NCBI GenBank assembly: GCA_030691505.1
Contig: JAUYEG010000163.1
Location: forward strand, 21,630-85,629
From: Bacillota bacterium
GTDB taxonomy: Bacteria > Bacillota > Sulfobacillia > JAUYEG01
DNA: 64,000 bases
Direction: 5' to 3'
Positions 34,588 to 43,302 of the stretch are shown here, piece by piece. The notes beneath the pieces were generated by a model. The model did not search any database. It was not told the origin of the DNA and saw nothing but the letters and a program-made list of their open reading frames with translations. The position numbers and the translations under genes were made by a program. Each line of letters begins with the position of its first letter. Position 1 is the first letter of the stretch.

Positions 34588-35607
34588 CTACACTTGGCCC
34601 AAGAGCCGCCAGTCGTTGACGAACAGCAGCCGGACGTTGTCAATCTCGAAGCGCAGTTGAGCCTGACGGTCCAGGCCCATGCCGAAGGCGAACCCCGTCA
34701 CCTGCTCCGGGTCGTAGCCGCCGTGCCGGAGAACGTTCGGATGGACCATGCCTGCGCCCAGGATCTCGACCCACCCGGTGCCCTTGCAGACGCGGCAGCC
34801 CTTGCCGCGGCACCAGGCGCACGTGACGTCGACCTCGGCGCTGGGCTCGGTAAACGGAAAGTAGCTGGGACGCATCCGGACCTGCGTTTCTGCTCCATAG
34901 AAGCGGCGCGCGAACTCCAGGAGCACGCCCTTGAGGTGCTGCAGCCCGATGCCCCTGTCGACCAGCAGCCCTTCGACCTGGTGAAACATCGGGGAGTGGG
35001 TGATGTCGTCGTCGCGGCGGAACACGCGCCCCGCGTGGACAAGACGCACGGGGAGCTTGGGGGCCATCTGCCGCATCATTCTGATCTGCACAGGCGAGGT
35101 TTGTGTGCGCAGCACGATGTCCCGCGACACGTAGAACGAATCCTGCATGTCGCGCGCCGGGTGGTCTCTGGGCACATTGAGCGCCTCGAAGTTGAAGTAG
35201 TCGGTCTCTATCTCATTGCCCTCGACCACGTCAAATCCCATCCCCAGGAAGATGTCCTCGACCTCCTGCCAGACGCGCATCAGCGGGTGGGCCCTTCCGG
35301 GGCTGGGCAGCGTACCGGGCAGCGTGACGTCGAGCCGGTCGGTAGCCTCGGACTTGCTCTCGGGCAATGCCCGCATCTCCTGTGCGCGGGCACCGATGAG
35401 CTCAGTCAACTCACGGCGAAGCTGGTTTGACTGCTGACCCGCCGCCGGGCGCTCCTCCGGGCTGAGGTCCCCCAGAGAACGGAGTATCAGCGTCAGTTCA
35501 CCTCGCCGCCCCAGGTATCTGAGCTCCAGTTCGCGCAGGGCATCCGGGTCGCCGGCGGCCGCGACCTCCGACCGTGCCTTGCGGCCGAGCTCCGCCAGTC
35601 GTTTCAT
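34588..35607 (-). CDS. pheS: Phenylalanyl-tRNA synthetase alpha subunit
   Basis: PheS (339 aa), the catalytic class II subunit. An N-terminal coiled coil (LRELELRYLGRRGELTLILR) is followed by HPLMRVWQEVEDIFLGMGFD, motif 2 (VRLVHAGRVFRRDDDITHSP), a CAWCRGKGCRVCKGTGW cysteine set, and motif 3 (FAFGMGLDRQAQLRF). The CxxC pairs between motifs 2 and 3 are seen in many Bacillota PheS. The ATG at 35607 has GGGAGG seven bases upstream; the frame continues into the T-box leader and should not be used. Confidence 0.96.
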   Translation of the reverse strand: MKRLAELGRKARSEVAAAGDPDALRELELRYLGRRGELTLILRSLGDLSPEERPAAGQQSNQLRRELTELIGARAQEMRALPESKSEATDRLDVTLPGTLPSPGRAHPLMRVWQEVEDIFLGMGFDVVEGNEIETDYFNFEALNVPRDHPARDMQDSFYVSRDIVLRTQTSPVQIRMMRQMAPKLPVRLVHAGRVFRRDDDITHSPMFHQVEGLLVDRGIGLQHLKGVLLEFARRFYGAETQVRMRPSYFPFTEPSAEVDVTCAWCRGKGCRVCKGTGWVEILGAGMVHPNVLRHGGYDPEQVTGFAFGMGLDRQAQLRFEIDNVRLLFVNDWRLLGQV

Positions 35608-35633
35608 CACCATACCTCCCACAAAAGAAAACA

Positions 35634-35950
35634 CCCGTCCGCCTCGGGACGGGCTCGCCGTGCTACCACCCCATTGGGGGCCAAGGCCCCGCTCGCAGCA
35701 CAGAGGGACACCGGTGCCCTCGATGCCTATCGCCGTTAACGGTGCGAATCGCCGGCACGGCCTACGCAGCACAACCGGGCCAACCGGCTATGCCTTAAGC
35801 CTGCGGCTCAGGGGAGAACTTGGTCCGGTCCGTCCCGGGAGGGCTCCCAGTCTGAGGCCACTCCTCCCTGCGCGGGACGTTGCCGGCTACTTTGCCCCGT
35901 CATCGCCCTTGACGCGCCCGCTGCCGCGGACGCCACACTGTGTTGTCTGT
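35634..35950 (-). promoter_or_regulatory. T-box leader (phenylalanine) of pheST
   Basis: T-box antiterminator sequence GGGTGGTAGCACGG at 35671-35658, then terminator hairpin CCCGTCC-CGAGGC-GGACGGG (35653-35634) and a T-rich tract (TGTTTTCTTTT). A TTC (Phe) triplet at 35818-35816 (AAGTTCTC) is the likely specifier, and a GGCAAAGTAGCC stretch near the 5' side resembles the AGTA element of Stem I. No promoter is obvious directly upstream, so the leader may be transcribed from the yqzL promoter. Confidence 0.82.
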
Positions 35951-35968
35951 CTGGCCTGGTTGGTGGGC

Positions 35969-36049
35969 CTACTCGCTCAGTTTCTTGTACAGCAGGTAAG
36001 CGGTAATGGAGCCGGTGATCTCAAACAGCCGCCAGAAAATGTCGGCCAT
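35969..36049 (-). CDS. yqzL: YqzL-like 26-residue protein
   Basis: A 26-codon gene on the minus strand, reading MADIFWRLFEITGSITAYLL then YKKLSE. It matches the YqzL family of tiny proteins in sporulating Bacillota, whose members have the pattern W-x(2)-F-x(2)-TG-x-I-x-AYLL-x-K. A TAGGTG element precedes the ATG. It has its own promoter 48 bp upstream and runs directly into the pheST T-box leader. Function is unknown. Confidence 0.75.
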   Translation of the reverse strand: MADIFWRLFEITGSITAYLLYKKLSE

Positions 36050-36096
36050 GCGCACCTACTGACCACACCCCTTTGTCCCTGCGTAGCATCACGGAG

Positions 36097-36125
36097 ATTA
36101 TACCATCGGCCAATTGGGCACACAA
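36097..36125 (-). promoter_or_regulatory. Promoter of yqzL (and possibly pheST)
   Basis: Minus-strand TTGTGT (36125-36120), 17-bp spacer, TATAAT (36102-36097), 48 bp before the yqzL ATG. Confidence 0.65.
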
Positions 36126-36219
36126 GCCAACGCGATGTCTCAAGAGCAGGGATATGCCGCATGTAGCTGGGATTTTAAGATGAGTGAGGCACCTGCGGCG
36201 CACGGGGGTTCCGTCAGCC

Positions 36220-37563
36220 CTAGCCGACCAGGACCCTCTCCGGCGGGTAGTGGACCCCGGCGGAATTGGCCTTGGGCGGACCCAGCGCCACGGCCAAGGT
36301 GATGGGACCGACCCGGCCCGCCAGCATGGTCAGCGGGATGAGGATGCGGCCGATTGTCGACAGCTTGGCCGTAATGCCCAGGCTCAGGCCGACTGTGCCG
36401 AACGCGGACATGGTCTCAAACAGGACGCTCACAAACCCGGTGTGTTCTGTAAACATGAGCACGCCGGCCACCGCCAGAACTAACATGGTCGAGAGAACGC
36501 CGATCGCGTGAGCCCGCTCGACCAAGTCGCGCGGGATGCTGCGGCCGCCGGACTCGAGTTCATGGCGTCCGCGGAGCGTGGACAGCATGCTACCCAGGAA
36601 GACCCATGCTGTCGTGGTCTTGATGCCGCCCCCCGTCCCCGCGGGTGATGCCCCGACAAACATAAGCGCCAGAACGAGTAGTATGGTGCTCTCCCTAAGC
36701 ATTGCGGTGGGAACTGTGTTGAAGCCGGCGGTGCGGGGAGTCACGGCCATGAACCACGCCGACAGGAACTTGCCGTGCGCCGGAAGACCGCCGAGGGTCC
36801 CGGGATTGCGGTACTCCATCAAGAAGATGAGGGCAAACGCGGATGCCAGCAGCACGCCTGTCACGCGGAGCACGATCCTCGTGTGAAGCGTCAGGCGCCC
36901 ATCCTTGCGGCGCTCGACGATATCCTGGAGAACGAGGAAGCCAAGCCCCCCGATTATGATCAGTCCGGTCACTGTCAGGACGACAAGAGGGTCGGATGCG
37001 AACCGCTCAAGGCTGTCGCCGAAGAGATCGAAGCCCGCATTGCAGAAAGCCGAAACCGCATGGAAAACCCCGAAGTAGGCCGCGCGCGGCAGCGGCATGT
37101 CGAGAGCGAAGCGCGCTGTGAGCAACGCCGCGCCAATCGCCTCGCATACGACGGTGAACGCGAACACGGACCGCAGCAGCCGGACCAGCCCGGAAAGGCT
37201 TCCCCGGCCCAATGACTCCTGGATGAGCAGGCGGCCGCGGAGCGTGATCCGTCGTCCGATGAGCGCATAGAAGAACGTGGCCAGGGTCATGAGGCCCAGC
37301 CCGCCTATCTGTATCAGGGCCAGGATGGTGAGCTGTCCAAACAGCGAAAGGGCTGCTCCGGTCGGCACGACGACGAGTCCCGTGACGCACGTGGCCGAAC
37401 TGGCCATGAAGTAGGCGTTGATCAGGCCGATGCTCTCGCCGCTGGCGGATGCCGCCGGCAGGCTCAAAAGCACGGTGCCGACGGTGATCGCCAGCGCAAA
37501 GCTCAGGACGATGGTCTGAGGCGGAGTCGGCCCCCAGTGTTTCGATCCCGCTAGAGCTGCCAT
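36220..37563 (-). CDS. ktrB: Ktr/Trk potassium uptake membrane subunit
   Basis: TrkH/KtrB-family K+ channel-transporter (447 aa) with about eight to ten hydrophobic helices and pore-loop repeats, including SSATCVTGLVVVPTGAALSL, VSAFCNAGFDLFGD, PRTAGFNTVPT and SAFGTVGLSLGITAKL. These contain the conserved filter glycines of this superfamily. It is encoded 3 bp downstream of the KtrA/TrkA subunit, so the pair forms a gated K+ uptake system in the plasma membrane. Coupling ion (Na+ or H+) is not readable. Confidence 0.93.
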   Translation of the reverse strand: MAALAGSKHWGPTPPQTIVLSFALAITVGTVLLSLPAASASGESIGLINAYFMASSATCVTGLVVVPTGAALSLFGQLTILALIQIGGLGLMTLATFFYALIGRRITLRGRLLIQESLGRGSLSGLVRLLRSVFAFTVVCEAIGAALLTARFALDMPLPRAAYFGVFHAVSAFCNAGFDLFGDSLERFASDPLVVLTVTGLIIIGGLGFLVLQDIVERRKDGRLTLHTRIVLRVTGVLLASAFALIFLMEYRNPGTLGGLPAHGKFLSAWFMAVTPRTAGFNTVPTAMLRESTILLVLALMFVGASPAGTGGGIKTTTAWVFLGSMLSTLRGRHELESGGRSIPRDLVERAHAIGVLSTMLVLAVAGVLMFTEHTGFVSVLFETMSAFGTVGLSLGITAKLSTIGRILIPLTMLAGRVGPITLAVALGPPKANSAGVHYPPERVLVG

Positions 37564-37566
37564 GGA

Positions 37567-38223
37567 CTAGCGGGCTTCCAGCCGCCTGATGCTCTCGTTT
37601 GGCCCGATGACCACCAGGACGTCCCCTTCCATGACAACGTCATCGGCCTTGGGCGATACGTTGATCTTGCTGCCTTTCTTGACAGCCATGACGTTGACGC
37701 CGAATCGCGCCCGCAGGTCCAGCTGGCGGAGGTTCTTGCCAACCAGCCGGTCCCCGGCCATAACCTCAGCGATGGAATTATCCGGAGACAGCTCGATGTA
37801 GTCAAGGACGCTCCCGGCGACCAGGTTGTGTGCGAGCCGGATGCCCATGTCGCGCTCCGGAAACACGACCCGGTCGGCTCCGATCTTCTGCAGTACCTTG
37901 CCGTGCTGGTCATCGCGCGCCTTGGCTACCACCAGGGGCACGCCCTGTTCCTTAATCATCAGCGTGGCAAGGATGCTGCTCTGGATATTGGAACTGATCG
38001 TGACCACGCAGACGTCGAAGTTGCGGATTCCGAGCGACCGAAGCACTTCCTCATCCGTGACATCCGCCTGGACGACATGGGTCAGGACATTGGCGAGCGG
38101 CCGGATACGCTCCTCGAGAAGGTCGACACCAAGGACGTCATGGCCGGCCTCGGCCAGCGCACGAGCAAGACTGGCGCCAAACCGGCCCAGCCCGACCACC
38201 GCGAACTGTTTCACCGCGGGCAC
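37567..38223 (-). CDS. ktrA: Ktr/Trk potassium uptake regulatory (RCK) subunit
   Basis: KtrA/TrkA-family cytosolic gating ring protein (218 aa). An N-terminal RCK_N Rossmann domain (AVVGLGRFGASLARALAEAG, then VDLLEERI) binds nucleotide. A C-terminal RCK_C domain follows (DLRARFGVNVMAVKKGSKI). It assembles under KtrB and gates K+ flux in response to ATP/ADP or NAD(H). It lies only 18 bp after rplT, so it may be partly co-transcribed with the ribosomal genes. Confidence 0.93.
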   Translation of the reverse strand: MPAVKQFAVVGLGRFGASLARALAEAGHDVLGVDLLEERIRPLANVLTHVVQADVTDEEVLRSLGIRNFDVCVVTISSNIQSSILATLMIKEQGVPLVVAKARDDQHGKVLQKIGADRVVFPERDMGIRLAHNLVAGSVLDYIELSPDNSIAEVMAGDRLVGKNLRQLDLRARFGVNVMAVKKGSKINVSPKADDVVMEGDVLVVIGPNESIRRLEAR

Positions 38224-38241
38224 CCCCCTTGCGCTAGCACT

Positions 38242-38601
38242 CTACGCTCCGAGCGTCGCCCGTGCTTTGGCAACAAGCTGGCCAAACGCACCGCTGTCGC
38301 TGACGGCCATCTCGGCCAGCATCTTGCGGTTGACCTCGACCCCGGCACGGCGCAGCCCATTGATAAACTTGCTGTAGGACATGCCGCTCTGCCGTGCGGC
38401 GGCATTGATCCGGGTAATCCACAGGCGGCGGAAGTCGCCTTTGCGCTTGCGCCGGTGAACGTAGGAGTACCAGAGAGATTTCATCAGGGTTTCGTTGGCC
38501 GGGCGGAAGAGCTTGCTGTGCGTCCCGCGGAAACCTCTAGTCAGCTTGAGCACTTTCTTGTGACGCCGGTGGGCGGTTACGCCCTTCTTTACGCGTGCCA
38601 T
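38242..38601 (-). CDS. rplT: 50S ribosomal protein L20
   Basis: L20 (119 aa) with the conserved basic sequence VTAHRRHKKVLKLTRGFRG, LWYSYVHRRKRKGDFRRLWI and RINAAARQSGMSYSKFINGL. It is needed for early 50S assembly and usually represses its own infC-rpmI-rplT operon by binding the leader. It is the third gene in that order here. Confidence 0.98.
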   Translation of the reverse strand: MARVKKGVTAHRRHKKVLKLTRGFRGTHSKLFRPANETLMKSLWYSYVHRRKRKGDFRRLWITRINAAARQSGMSYSKFINGLRRAGVEVNRKMLAEMAVSDSGAFGQLVAKARATLGA

Positions 38602-38668
38602 TAGAGGTCCTGCTCCTTTCGGTGAAAGCCAGCCGCACGACCGACGCGCGGCAAGTCAAGGTCTTGGG

Positions 38669-38872
38669 CTATTTCTGGCTGTAAGGCAGCAGGGTCATAA
38701 CCCGCCGCTCATCGGCTGAAGTCACGGCGGCGGCCATGTTCAGGCGCCGCTTGCGCTTGGCGTTTTTCTTGCGCCGGAGGTGCCCCATGTACGCGTGTTC
38801 GTGGAAAAACCGGCCTGAACCGGAGACGCGAAACCGCTTGGAGGCGCTCCGGTGCGTCTTCATCTTAGGCAT
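38669..38872 (-). CDS. rpmI: 50S ribosomal protein L35
   Basis: L35 (67 aa): MPKMKTHRSASKRFRVSGSG, then HLRRKKNAKRKRRL and a short C-terminus. The ATG at 38872 is the family start; an upstream in-frame start would add eight atypical residues. It lies between infC and rplT. Confidence 0.97.
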   Translation of the reverse strand: MPKMKTHRSASKRFRVSGSGRFFHEHAYMGHLRRKKNAKRKRRLNMAAAVTSADERRVMTLLPYSQK

Positions 38873-38943
38873 GTCATGTGCCTCTCTTCCGAACAATGCT
38901 ATGGATGCTTGCTCTCAGGATCGCGCCGGGGCGCCATCGCGCG

Positions 38944-39501
38944 CTAAAGCTCTACCGGCTCCTGCTCGGTCTTGGTTGCCGGCCGCACCGCCCCGGGCTT
39001 GGGCTGGATCATCATTGTCATGAAACGTCCTTCCATGCGGGGGGGCCGCTCCGGCGCCCCGATGTCCGATAGCTCCCGGACCAGACGGTCGAGCACCTGC
39101 CGGCCCAAATCCGAATGGACGATCTCCCGGCCCCGAAAGGTGATGCTTGCCTTTACCTTGTCTCCCTCTTCCAGAAAGCGGCGCGCGTTACGCAGCTTGA
39201 CCGAGAAGTCGTGCTCCTCGATGGTCGGCCGCATCTTGAGCTCCTTGATATCCACGATCTTCTGGTTCTTGCGGGCCTCGCGGTCCCGTTTGGCCTGCTC
39301 ATACTTGAACCGCCCGTAGTCCATGACCTTGCATACAGGCGGTCGGGCGGTCGGGGCGACTTCGACGAGATCCAAGTTTACCTGCTGGGCGATGCGCAAC
39401 GCGTCCCGCAACTGCAATATCCCAAGCTGCTCGCCGGTTTGGGAAATGAGACGTACGTCGCGCGCGCGTATTCCGTCGTTAATCCGTAGGTCCTTGCTGA
39501 T
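38944..39501 (-). CDS. infC: Translation initiation factor IF-3 (ATC start)
   Basis: IF-3 (about 185 aa). The N-domain reads SKDLRINDGIRARDVRLI and LDLVEVAPTARPPVCKVMDY; the C-domain includes FSVKLRNARRFLEEGDKVK, FRGREIVHSDLG and PPRMEGRFMTMMIQPKPG. The reading frame has no ATG, GTG or TTG before residue 29. An ATC at 39501 sits nine bases after AAGGAGG and yields exactly the normal N-terminus. Rare AUU/AUC/AUA starts on infC are a known autoregulatory device, because IF-3 discriminates against them. Confidence 0.93.
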   Translation of the reverse strand: MSKDLRINDGIRARDVRLISQTGEQLGILQLRDALRIAQQVNLDLVEVAPTARPPVCKVMDYGRFKYEQAKRDREARKNQKIVDIKELKMRPTIEEHDFSVKLRNARRFLEEGDKVKASITFRGREIVHSDLGRQVLDRLVRELSDIGAPERPPRMEGRFMTMMIQPKPGAVRPATKTEQEPVEL

Positions 39502-39693
39502 CGCTCGCTCCCTCCTTGAATTGGATTTCTCCCGGCAAAGAAAAACACACCGGGCGCAGGAGCCTAGCCCGGTGCGTCACGACCTGAAGCGCAGTCCAAT
39601 CGAACTACGGCCCGGACGCAACCCTACCGACAGCCGAGGGCGCCGTAGGGTGAGGAGGCATTAGCTCCTTCTTAGAGTCAGACCTGATTCAAC
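39502..39693 (-). promoter_or_regulatory. Leader of infC-rpmI-rplT (L20-type attenuator)
   Basis: About 190 nt of untranslated leader with several hairpins: GGAG/CTCC close to the 5' end, ACCCTAC/GTAGGGT, and a terminator CACCGGGC/GCCCGGTG (39574-39548) followed by TGTTTTTC. A terminator just before the infC ribosome-binding site matches the L20-controlled attenuation known in Bacillus. The L20-binding elements themselves are not proven from sequence. Confidence 0.7.
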
Positions 39694-39699
39694 TGCTTG

Positions 39700-39728
39700 A
39701 TTATACATGGCCCATTTTCATATTTCAA
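39700..39728 (-). promoter_or_regulatory. Promoter of infC-rpmI-rplT
   Basis: Minus-strand TTGAAA (39728-39723), 17-bp spacer, TATAAT (39705-39700). Confidence 0.75.
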
Positions 39729-39789
39729 CGATATGCGCCTCTCGCGTGCGCCTCTCGCGCACCTGCCCGTCGCGTGCGCCCCGCGACCG

Positions 39790-41550
39790 TTACCTCGCGC
39801 GGCTTCGGACCTCGTCTCCCAGCCGCCGCTGGAAGTCCTCAATGCTCATGCCGCCAAGATCACCCTCGCCGCGCCGCCGCACCGAGAGCTGGCCCGAGGC
39901 GGCCTCGCGGTCCCCGATGACGATCATGTACGGGATCTTGTCTACCTCCGCGCCTCTTATCTTGAAACCGATCTTCTCGTTGCGTGTGTCGAGCTCGGGC
40001 CGGTACCCGGCAGCCCGCAGGCGTTCCGTCACCTCACCCGCGGACGCGTGGTGGCGGTCGGCGATGGGCAGGACTCTGACCTGGACGGGCGCAAGCCAGG
40101 TGGGAAAGGCGCCGGCGTATTCCTCGATCAGCAGGCCGATGAATCGTTCCATGGCCCCGTAGCAGGTGCGATGAAGCATCACCGGCCGGTGCTGCTGCCC
40201 GTCTGGACCGATGTACGTGAGGTCAAAACGTTCGGGCATCTGGAAATCGAGCTGGATCGTGCCGCATTGCCAGGTGCGCCCCAGGCTGTCGCGCAGGTGG
40301 TAGTCGATCTTGGGCCCGTAGAAGGCACCATCGCCGGGGTTGAGCTTGTATGCCGCGCCTTTTTCGATGAGCGCAGACTCGAGCGCCGAGGTCGCCAGTT
40401 CCCATTGCGCGTCCTCGCCCATCGAGTTCTCGGGGCGCGTGGACAGCTCCACGTGGTACTTGAGTCCGAATGCGCTGTAGATGTCGTGGAAAAGCTCCAT
40501 CACTCCGACGATCTCATCCTTGACCTGATCCGGCGTCATGAAGATGTGCGCGTCATCCTGGGTGAAGTTGCGTACACGCAGGAGCCCGTGCAGCACGCCG
40601 GACAGCTCGTGCCGGTGGACAAGCCCGAGCTCGGCGACACGAAGAGGGAACTCCCGGTAGCTGTGCAGATCCTCCTTGTAGAGGAGCATCGCGCCCGGGC
40701 AGTTCATGGGCTTGATGGCATGAAGCACGTCGTCGATCTTGGTGAAGTACATGTTGTTCCGGTAGTGATCCCAGTGGCCGGAGCGATGCCAGAGCTCCTC
40801 GTGGAGCACGACCGGCGTCCTGACCTCCAGGTAGCCCCTCCTTTGGTGCTCGTCGCGCCAGAATCCCTCGAGGAGCCGCCAAAGGATCAGCCCTTTGTTG
40901 TGCCAGAACGGGAAACCCTGGCCCTCATCGTGCAGCGAGAATAGGCCCAGCTGGCGCCCCAAGACACGGTGGTCGCGCTTCTTTGCTTCCTCGATGCGGA
41001 AAAGGTACTCGTCAAGAGCCTCTTTGGTCGGGAACGCCGTACCGTAGATGCGTTGCAGCATCGGCAGGCGTTCGTCGCCACGCCAGTACGCCCCCGCCAG
41101 AGACATCAGTTTGAAGTGCTTGATCGCGGATGTTGAGGCGAGGTGCGGCCCGGCGCACAGGTCGACGAAGTCCCCTGACCGGTAGATGGTGATGGGCACG
41201 CCGTCCGGCAGTTCCCGCGCCAGCTCCACCTTGTAGGGCTCGCCACAGGACTCAAACAGGTCGAGCGCCTGCTGCCGGGTGAGCTCCGTGCGCTCGAACG
41301 GATGCCCTTCGGCGACCACCCGCCGCATCTCGGCCTCAATGCGGTCGAGGTCGCCGGGCCCAAAGCCGCCGGGGATGTCGAAATCGTAGTAAAACCGGTC
41401 TTCGATCGCCGGGCCGATGCCCAGCCTTGCCTGCGGGAAGAGCCGCTTCACGGCGGCAGCCAGCACGTGCGCGGCGCTGTGCCGGAAAGTGTCCCGCGCC
41501 TGCTCGTCGTCCCAATTCAGGCTGTTTGCGCTGCTTTTCTCGTCTGCCAT
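39790..41550 (-). CDS. thrS: Threonyl-tRNA synthetase lacking the TGS domain
   Basis: Class II ThrRS (586 aa). The N2 editing domain begins at about residue 22 (FRHSAAHVLAAAVKRLFP, FYYDFDIPGG, YRSGDFVDLCAGPH). The catalytic domain has the zinc cysteine in KPMNCPGAMLLYK, motif 2 RVRNFTQDDAHIF and motif 3 HRTCYGAMERFIGLLIEE. An anticodon-binding domain closes the protein (VRVLPIADRHH, KIPYMIVIGDREA). The usual N-terminal TGS domain (about 60 residues) is absent; the ATG is directly ahead of the editing domain. It is controlled by a T-box leader. Confidence 0.95.
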   Translation of the reverse strand: MADEKSSANSLNWDDEQARDTFRHSAAHVLAAAVKRLFPQARLGIGPAIEDRFYYDFDIPGGFGPGDLDRIEAEMRRVVAEGHPFERTELTRQQALDLFESCGEPYKVELARELPDGVPITIYRSGDFVDLCAGPHLASTSAIKHFKLMSLAGAYWRGDERLPMLQRIYGTAFPTKEALDEYLFRIEEAKKRDHRVLGRQLGLFSLHDEGQGFPFWHNKGLILWRLLEGFWRDEHQRRGYLEVRTPVVLHEELWHRSGHWDHYRNNMYFTKIDDVLHAIKPMNCPGAMLLYKEDLHSYREFPLRVAELGLVHRHELSGVLHGLLRVRNFTQDDAHIFMTPDQVKDEIVGVMELFHDIYSAFGLKYHVELSTRPENSMGEDAQWELATSALESALIEKGAAYKLNPGDGAFYGPKIDYHLRDSLGRTWQCGTIQLDFQMPERFDLTYIGPDGQQHRPVMLHRTCYGAMERFIGLLIEEYAGAFPTWLAPVQVRVLPIADRHHASAGEVTERLRAAGYRPELDTRNEKIGFKIRGAEVDKIPYMIVIGDREAASGQLSVRRRGEGDLGGMSIEDFQRRLGDEVRSRAR

Positions 41551-41612
41551 CAGTCGCCCTCCTGTAGTAGCCGGCCCCGCCCCACTCCGCCCGTCCTCCT
41601 GGCCCCGCCGGG

Positions 41613-41887
41613 AAACAAAGAACCCGCCCCTCTAGGGACGGGCCTGGCCCGCGGTTCCACCCTGGTCGGACAGTGGACTGCCCGGCTCGCGTGCCGTTAA
41701 CGGAGCCACCCGGGCGACCCTACCGGCCGCCTGCTTGACGGCTTTGGGGTTGCCGCTCGGAGGGGGTTTTCACCGCCCGCTGGTCCGGCCGCTCGCAGCC
41801 CTTCACGGCCTTCTCTGGGAAACCGCTGGCGGGGGTTACTCGTCCTCGTCATCGCTTTAGGTCCCGCAACGCGGGACGCTTCCAGTT
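41613..41887 (-). promoter_or_regulatory. T-box leader (threonine) of thrS
   Basis: Antiterminator sequence GGTGGAACCGCGG at 41661-41649 and a terminator CCCGTCCCTAGAGGGGCGGG (41642-41623) followed by TTCTTTGTTT. Two ACC triplets lie in the likely specifier zone (at 41767-41765 and in GGCAACCCC just downstream); which one is read cannot be fixed without folding. An AGTAACCC element near the 5' side fits Stem I. Confidence 0.82.
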
Positions 41888-41893
41888 GCTGAT

Positions 41894-41922
41894 ATTCTAA
41901 GCCCCCGGCTCCATAACCACAA
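41894..41922 (-). promoter_or_regulatory. Promoter of thrS T-box transcript
   Basis: Minus-strand TTGTGG (41922-41917), 17-bp spacer, TAGAAT (41899-41894). Confidence 0.6.
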
Positions 41923-42002
41923 GTGCCGGGCAGGCCTTGGGCCGGGCAGACCTTGCCGCCCCTGGCGCTTGCCGACGCGAGGACCGCCGGGCGCAAGGAC
42001 TT

Positions 42003-42938
42003 TCAATGAAAGAGGTGCTCATGCTCCTCGTAGGGACGGCGGACCCGCAGGCCGCAGAGCTCGCACCCGCGGCAGATGGTCACTCTGTCGGCAAAGACCG
42101 CCCGCAACGTGCGCAGGCCGTCGTTGTCGATGCCGGGCAGAGCGTGCAGCTTGAGGCGCCGCGGTGCGATGGTGATAAGCGCGCTGATAAGGAGGTCGTC
42201 GCGGTTGATCTCCTTTTGTCCCGCCTGGCTGAGGGACTCTTCGAGATACTGGTCGCTGATCGAAGTGCCTTCATCATCCAGGAGCCGGAATCCCCCGTCA
42301 GGGCTCACGAGGACGTGGACACGCTCAATACGCGGTTCCTGGGCCGTGAGGAAGTGGCGGAGCAGCAAGATAAACTCGCGGTACTCTTTCTGCAGCATGA
42401 ACTCGTCCACAGCCTGCTCCACGATGGTCTCCAGGTGGTCCACGTAGCGCTGAAGGCGGAAGTTGATAAACCCCTCGATAACGAGCAAATCCTCGGTCTC
42501 GAGGTACTCGGCGACCTCGCGGAGGATGTGTCCCTTGCGCCCAACCTTACGCAGCAGCCCTGCCTCAGCCCGCTCGGGCCCCCCATCGAGCAGCGCCTGG
42601 GCCTGCGTAACGATCAGCGCGCGGTCGTTCTCGCCCAGGGTCCGGTATTCCGAGCTCACCAGGCGGAGCAGGAGATCTTCTTCCCAGACATTGACGATCA
42701 GGTCCGATATGGCGTTGGCAAGGTGTTGGCGGACCAGCGAGGCCTGGTCTTCAGGGCTTCCGAACGCGACGGCCGCTTCGGTCGCCCGGGAGTCCAGGCG
42801 AAAGAAACTAACTGAGCCGCGGGTGCTTTCGGAGATATCAACCTGAAAACCCTCGTCGCGAAGGAACTGCGCTTCGAACTCCAGCCTCTGCCTGACCTGG
42901 TCGGGGTGACCAGCCGAGCCGATATGGATGGTTTCCAA
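42003..42938 (-). CDS. ytxC: Putative sporulation protein YtxC
   Basis: YtxC-family protein (about 311 aa) of unknown molecular function. Recognisable parts: ETIHIGSAGHPDQVRQRLE near the N-terminus, SEYRTLGENDRALIV, EDLLVIEGFINFRLQRYVDH (a conserved core), and LISALITIAPRRLKLH. The C-terminal CRGCELCG cysteine cluster could bind metal. The best start is TTG at 42938, behind AAAGGAG; the frame stays open to 43058 without a better site. It lies directly upstream of thrS, as in several Bacillota. Confidence 0.82.
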   Translation of the reverse strand: METIHIGSAGHPDQVRQRLEFEAQFLRDEGFQVDISESTRGSVSFFRLDSRATEAAVAFGSPEDQASLVRQHLANAISDLIVNVWEEDLLLRLVSSEYRTLGENDRALIVTQAQALLDGGPERAEAGLLRKVGRKGHILREVAEYLETEDLLVIEGFINFRLQRYVDHLETIVEQAVDEFMLQKEYREFILLLRHFLTAQEPRIERVHVLVSPDGGFRLLDDEGTSISDQYLEESLSQAGQKEINRDDLLISALITIAPRRLKLHALPGIDNDGLRTLRAVFADRVTICRGCELCGLRVRRPYEEHEHLFH

Positions 42939-43302
42939 ACGATTCGCAACTCCTTTGGCTACGCCGTGCGGTGGCCGCTGCCCAAGCCGGCCCAATCGCC
43001 AGTCCGCAGTGAACCGCCAATCCCCCACAGACAAGCCAAACGTGCCGCTTAGCTGCACCTCCGGCTCGAGACCGCTTGTGTGGCCTGCACATTCACGCTG
43101 CTGTGAGTTTACCCCAGGCGCTATGCGATCAGACGCGTCACGGCAGGACCGTGCGGCGCGATCCCGAAACCGAAATGCTCCCCGTGCAGAATAAGCAAAG
43201 CGGGCGGCTGTTGCTACAGAGCCAGCTCAACAACGGGTGCGGTCTTCTAGGGCGGGACGCGACAACCTGGCTTGTCCGCCCTGAGGACACCGCAAGTTCC
43301 AG

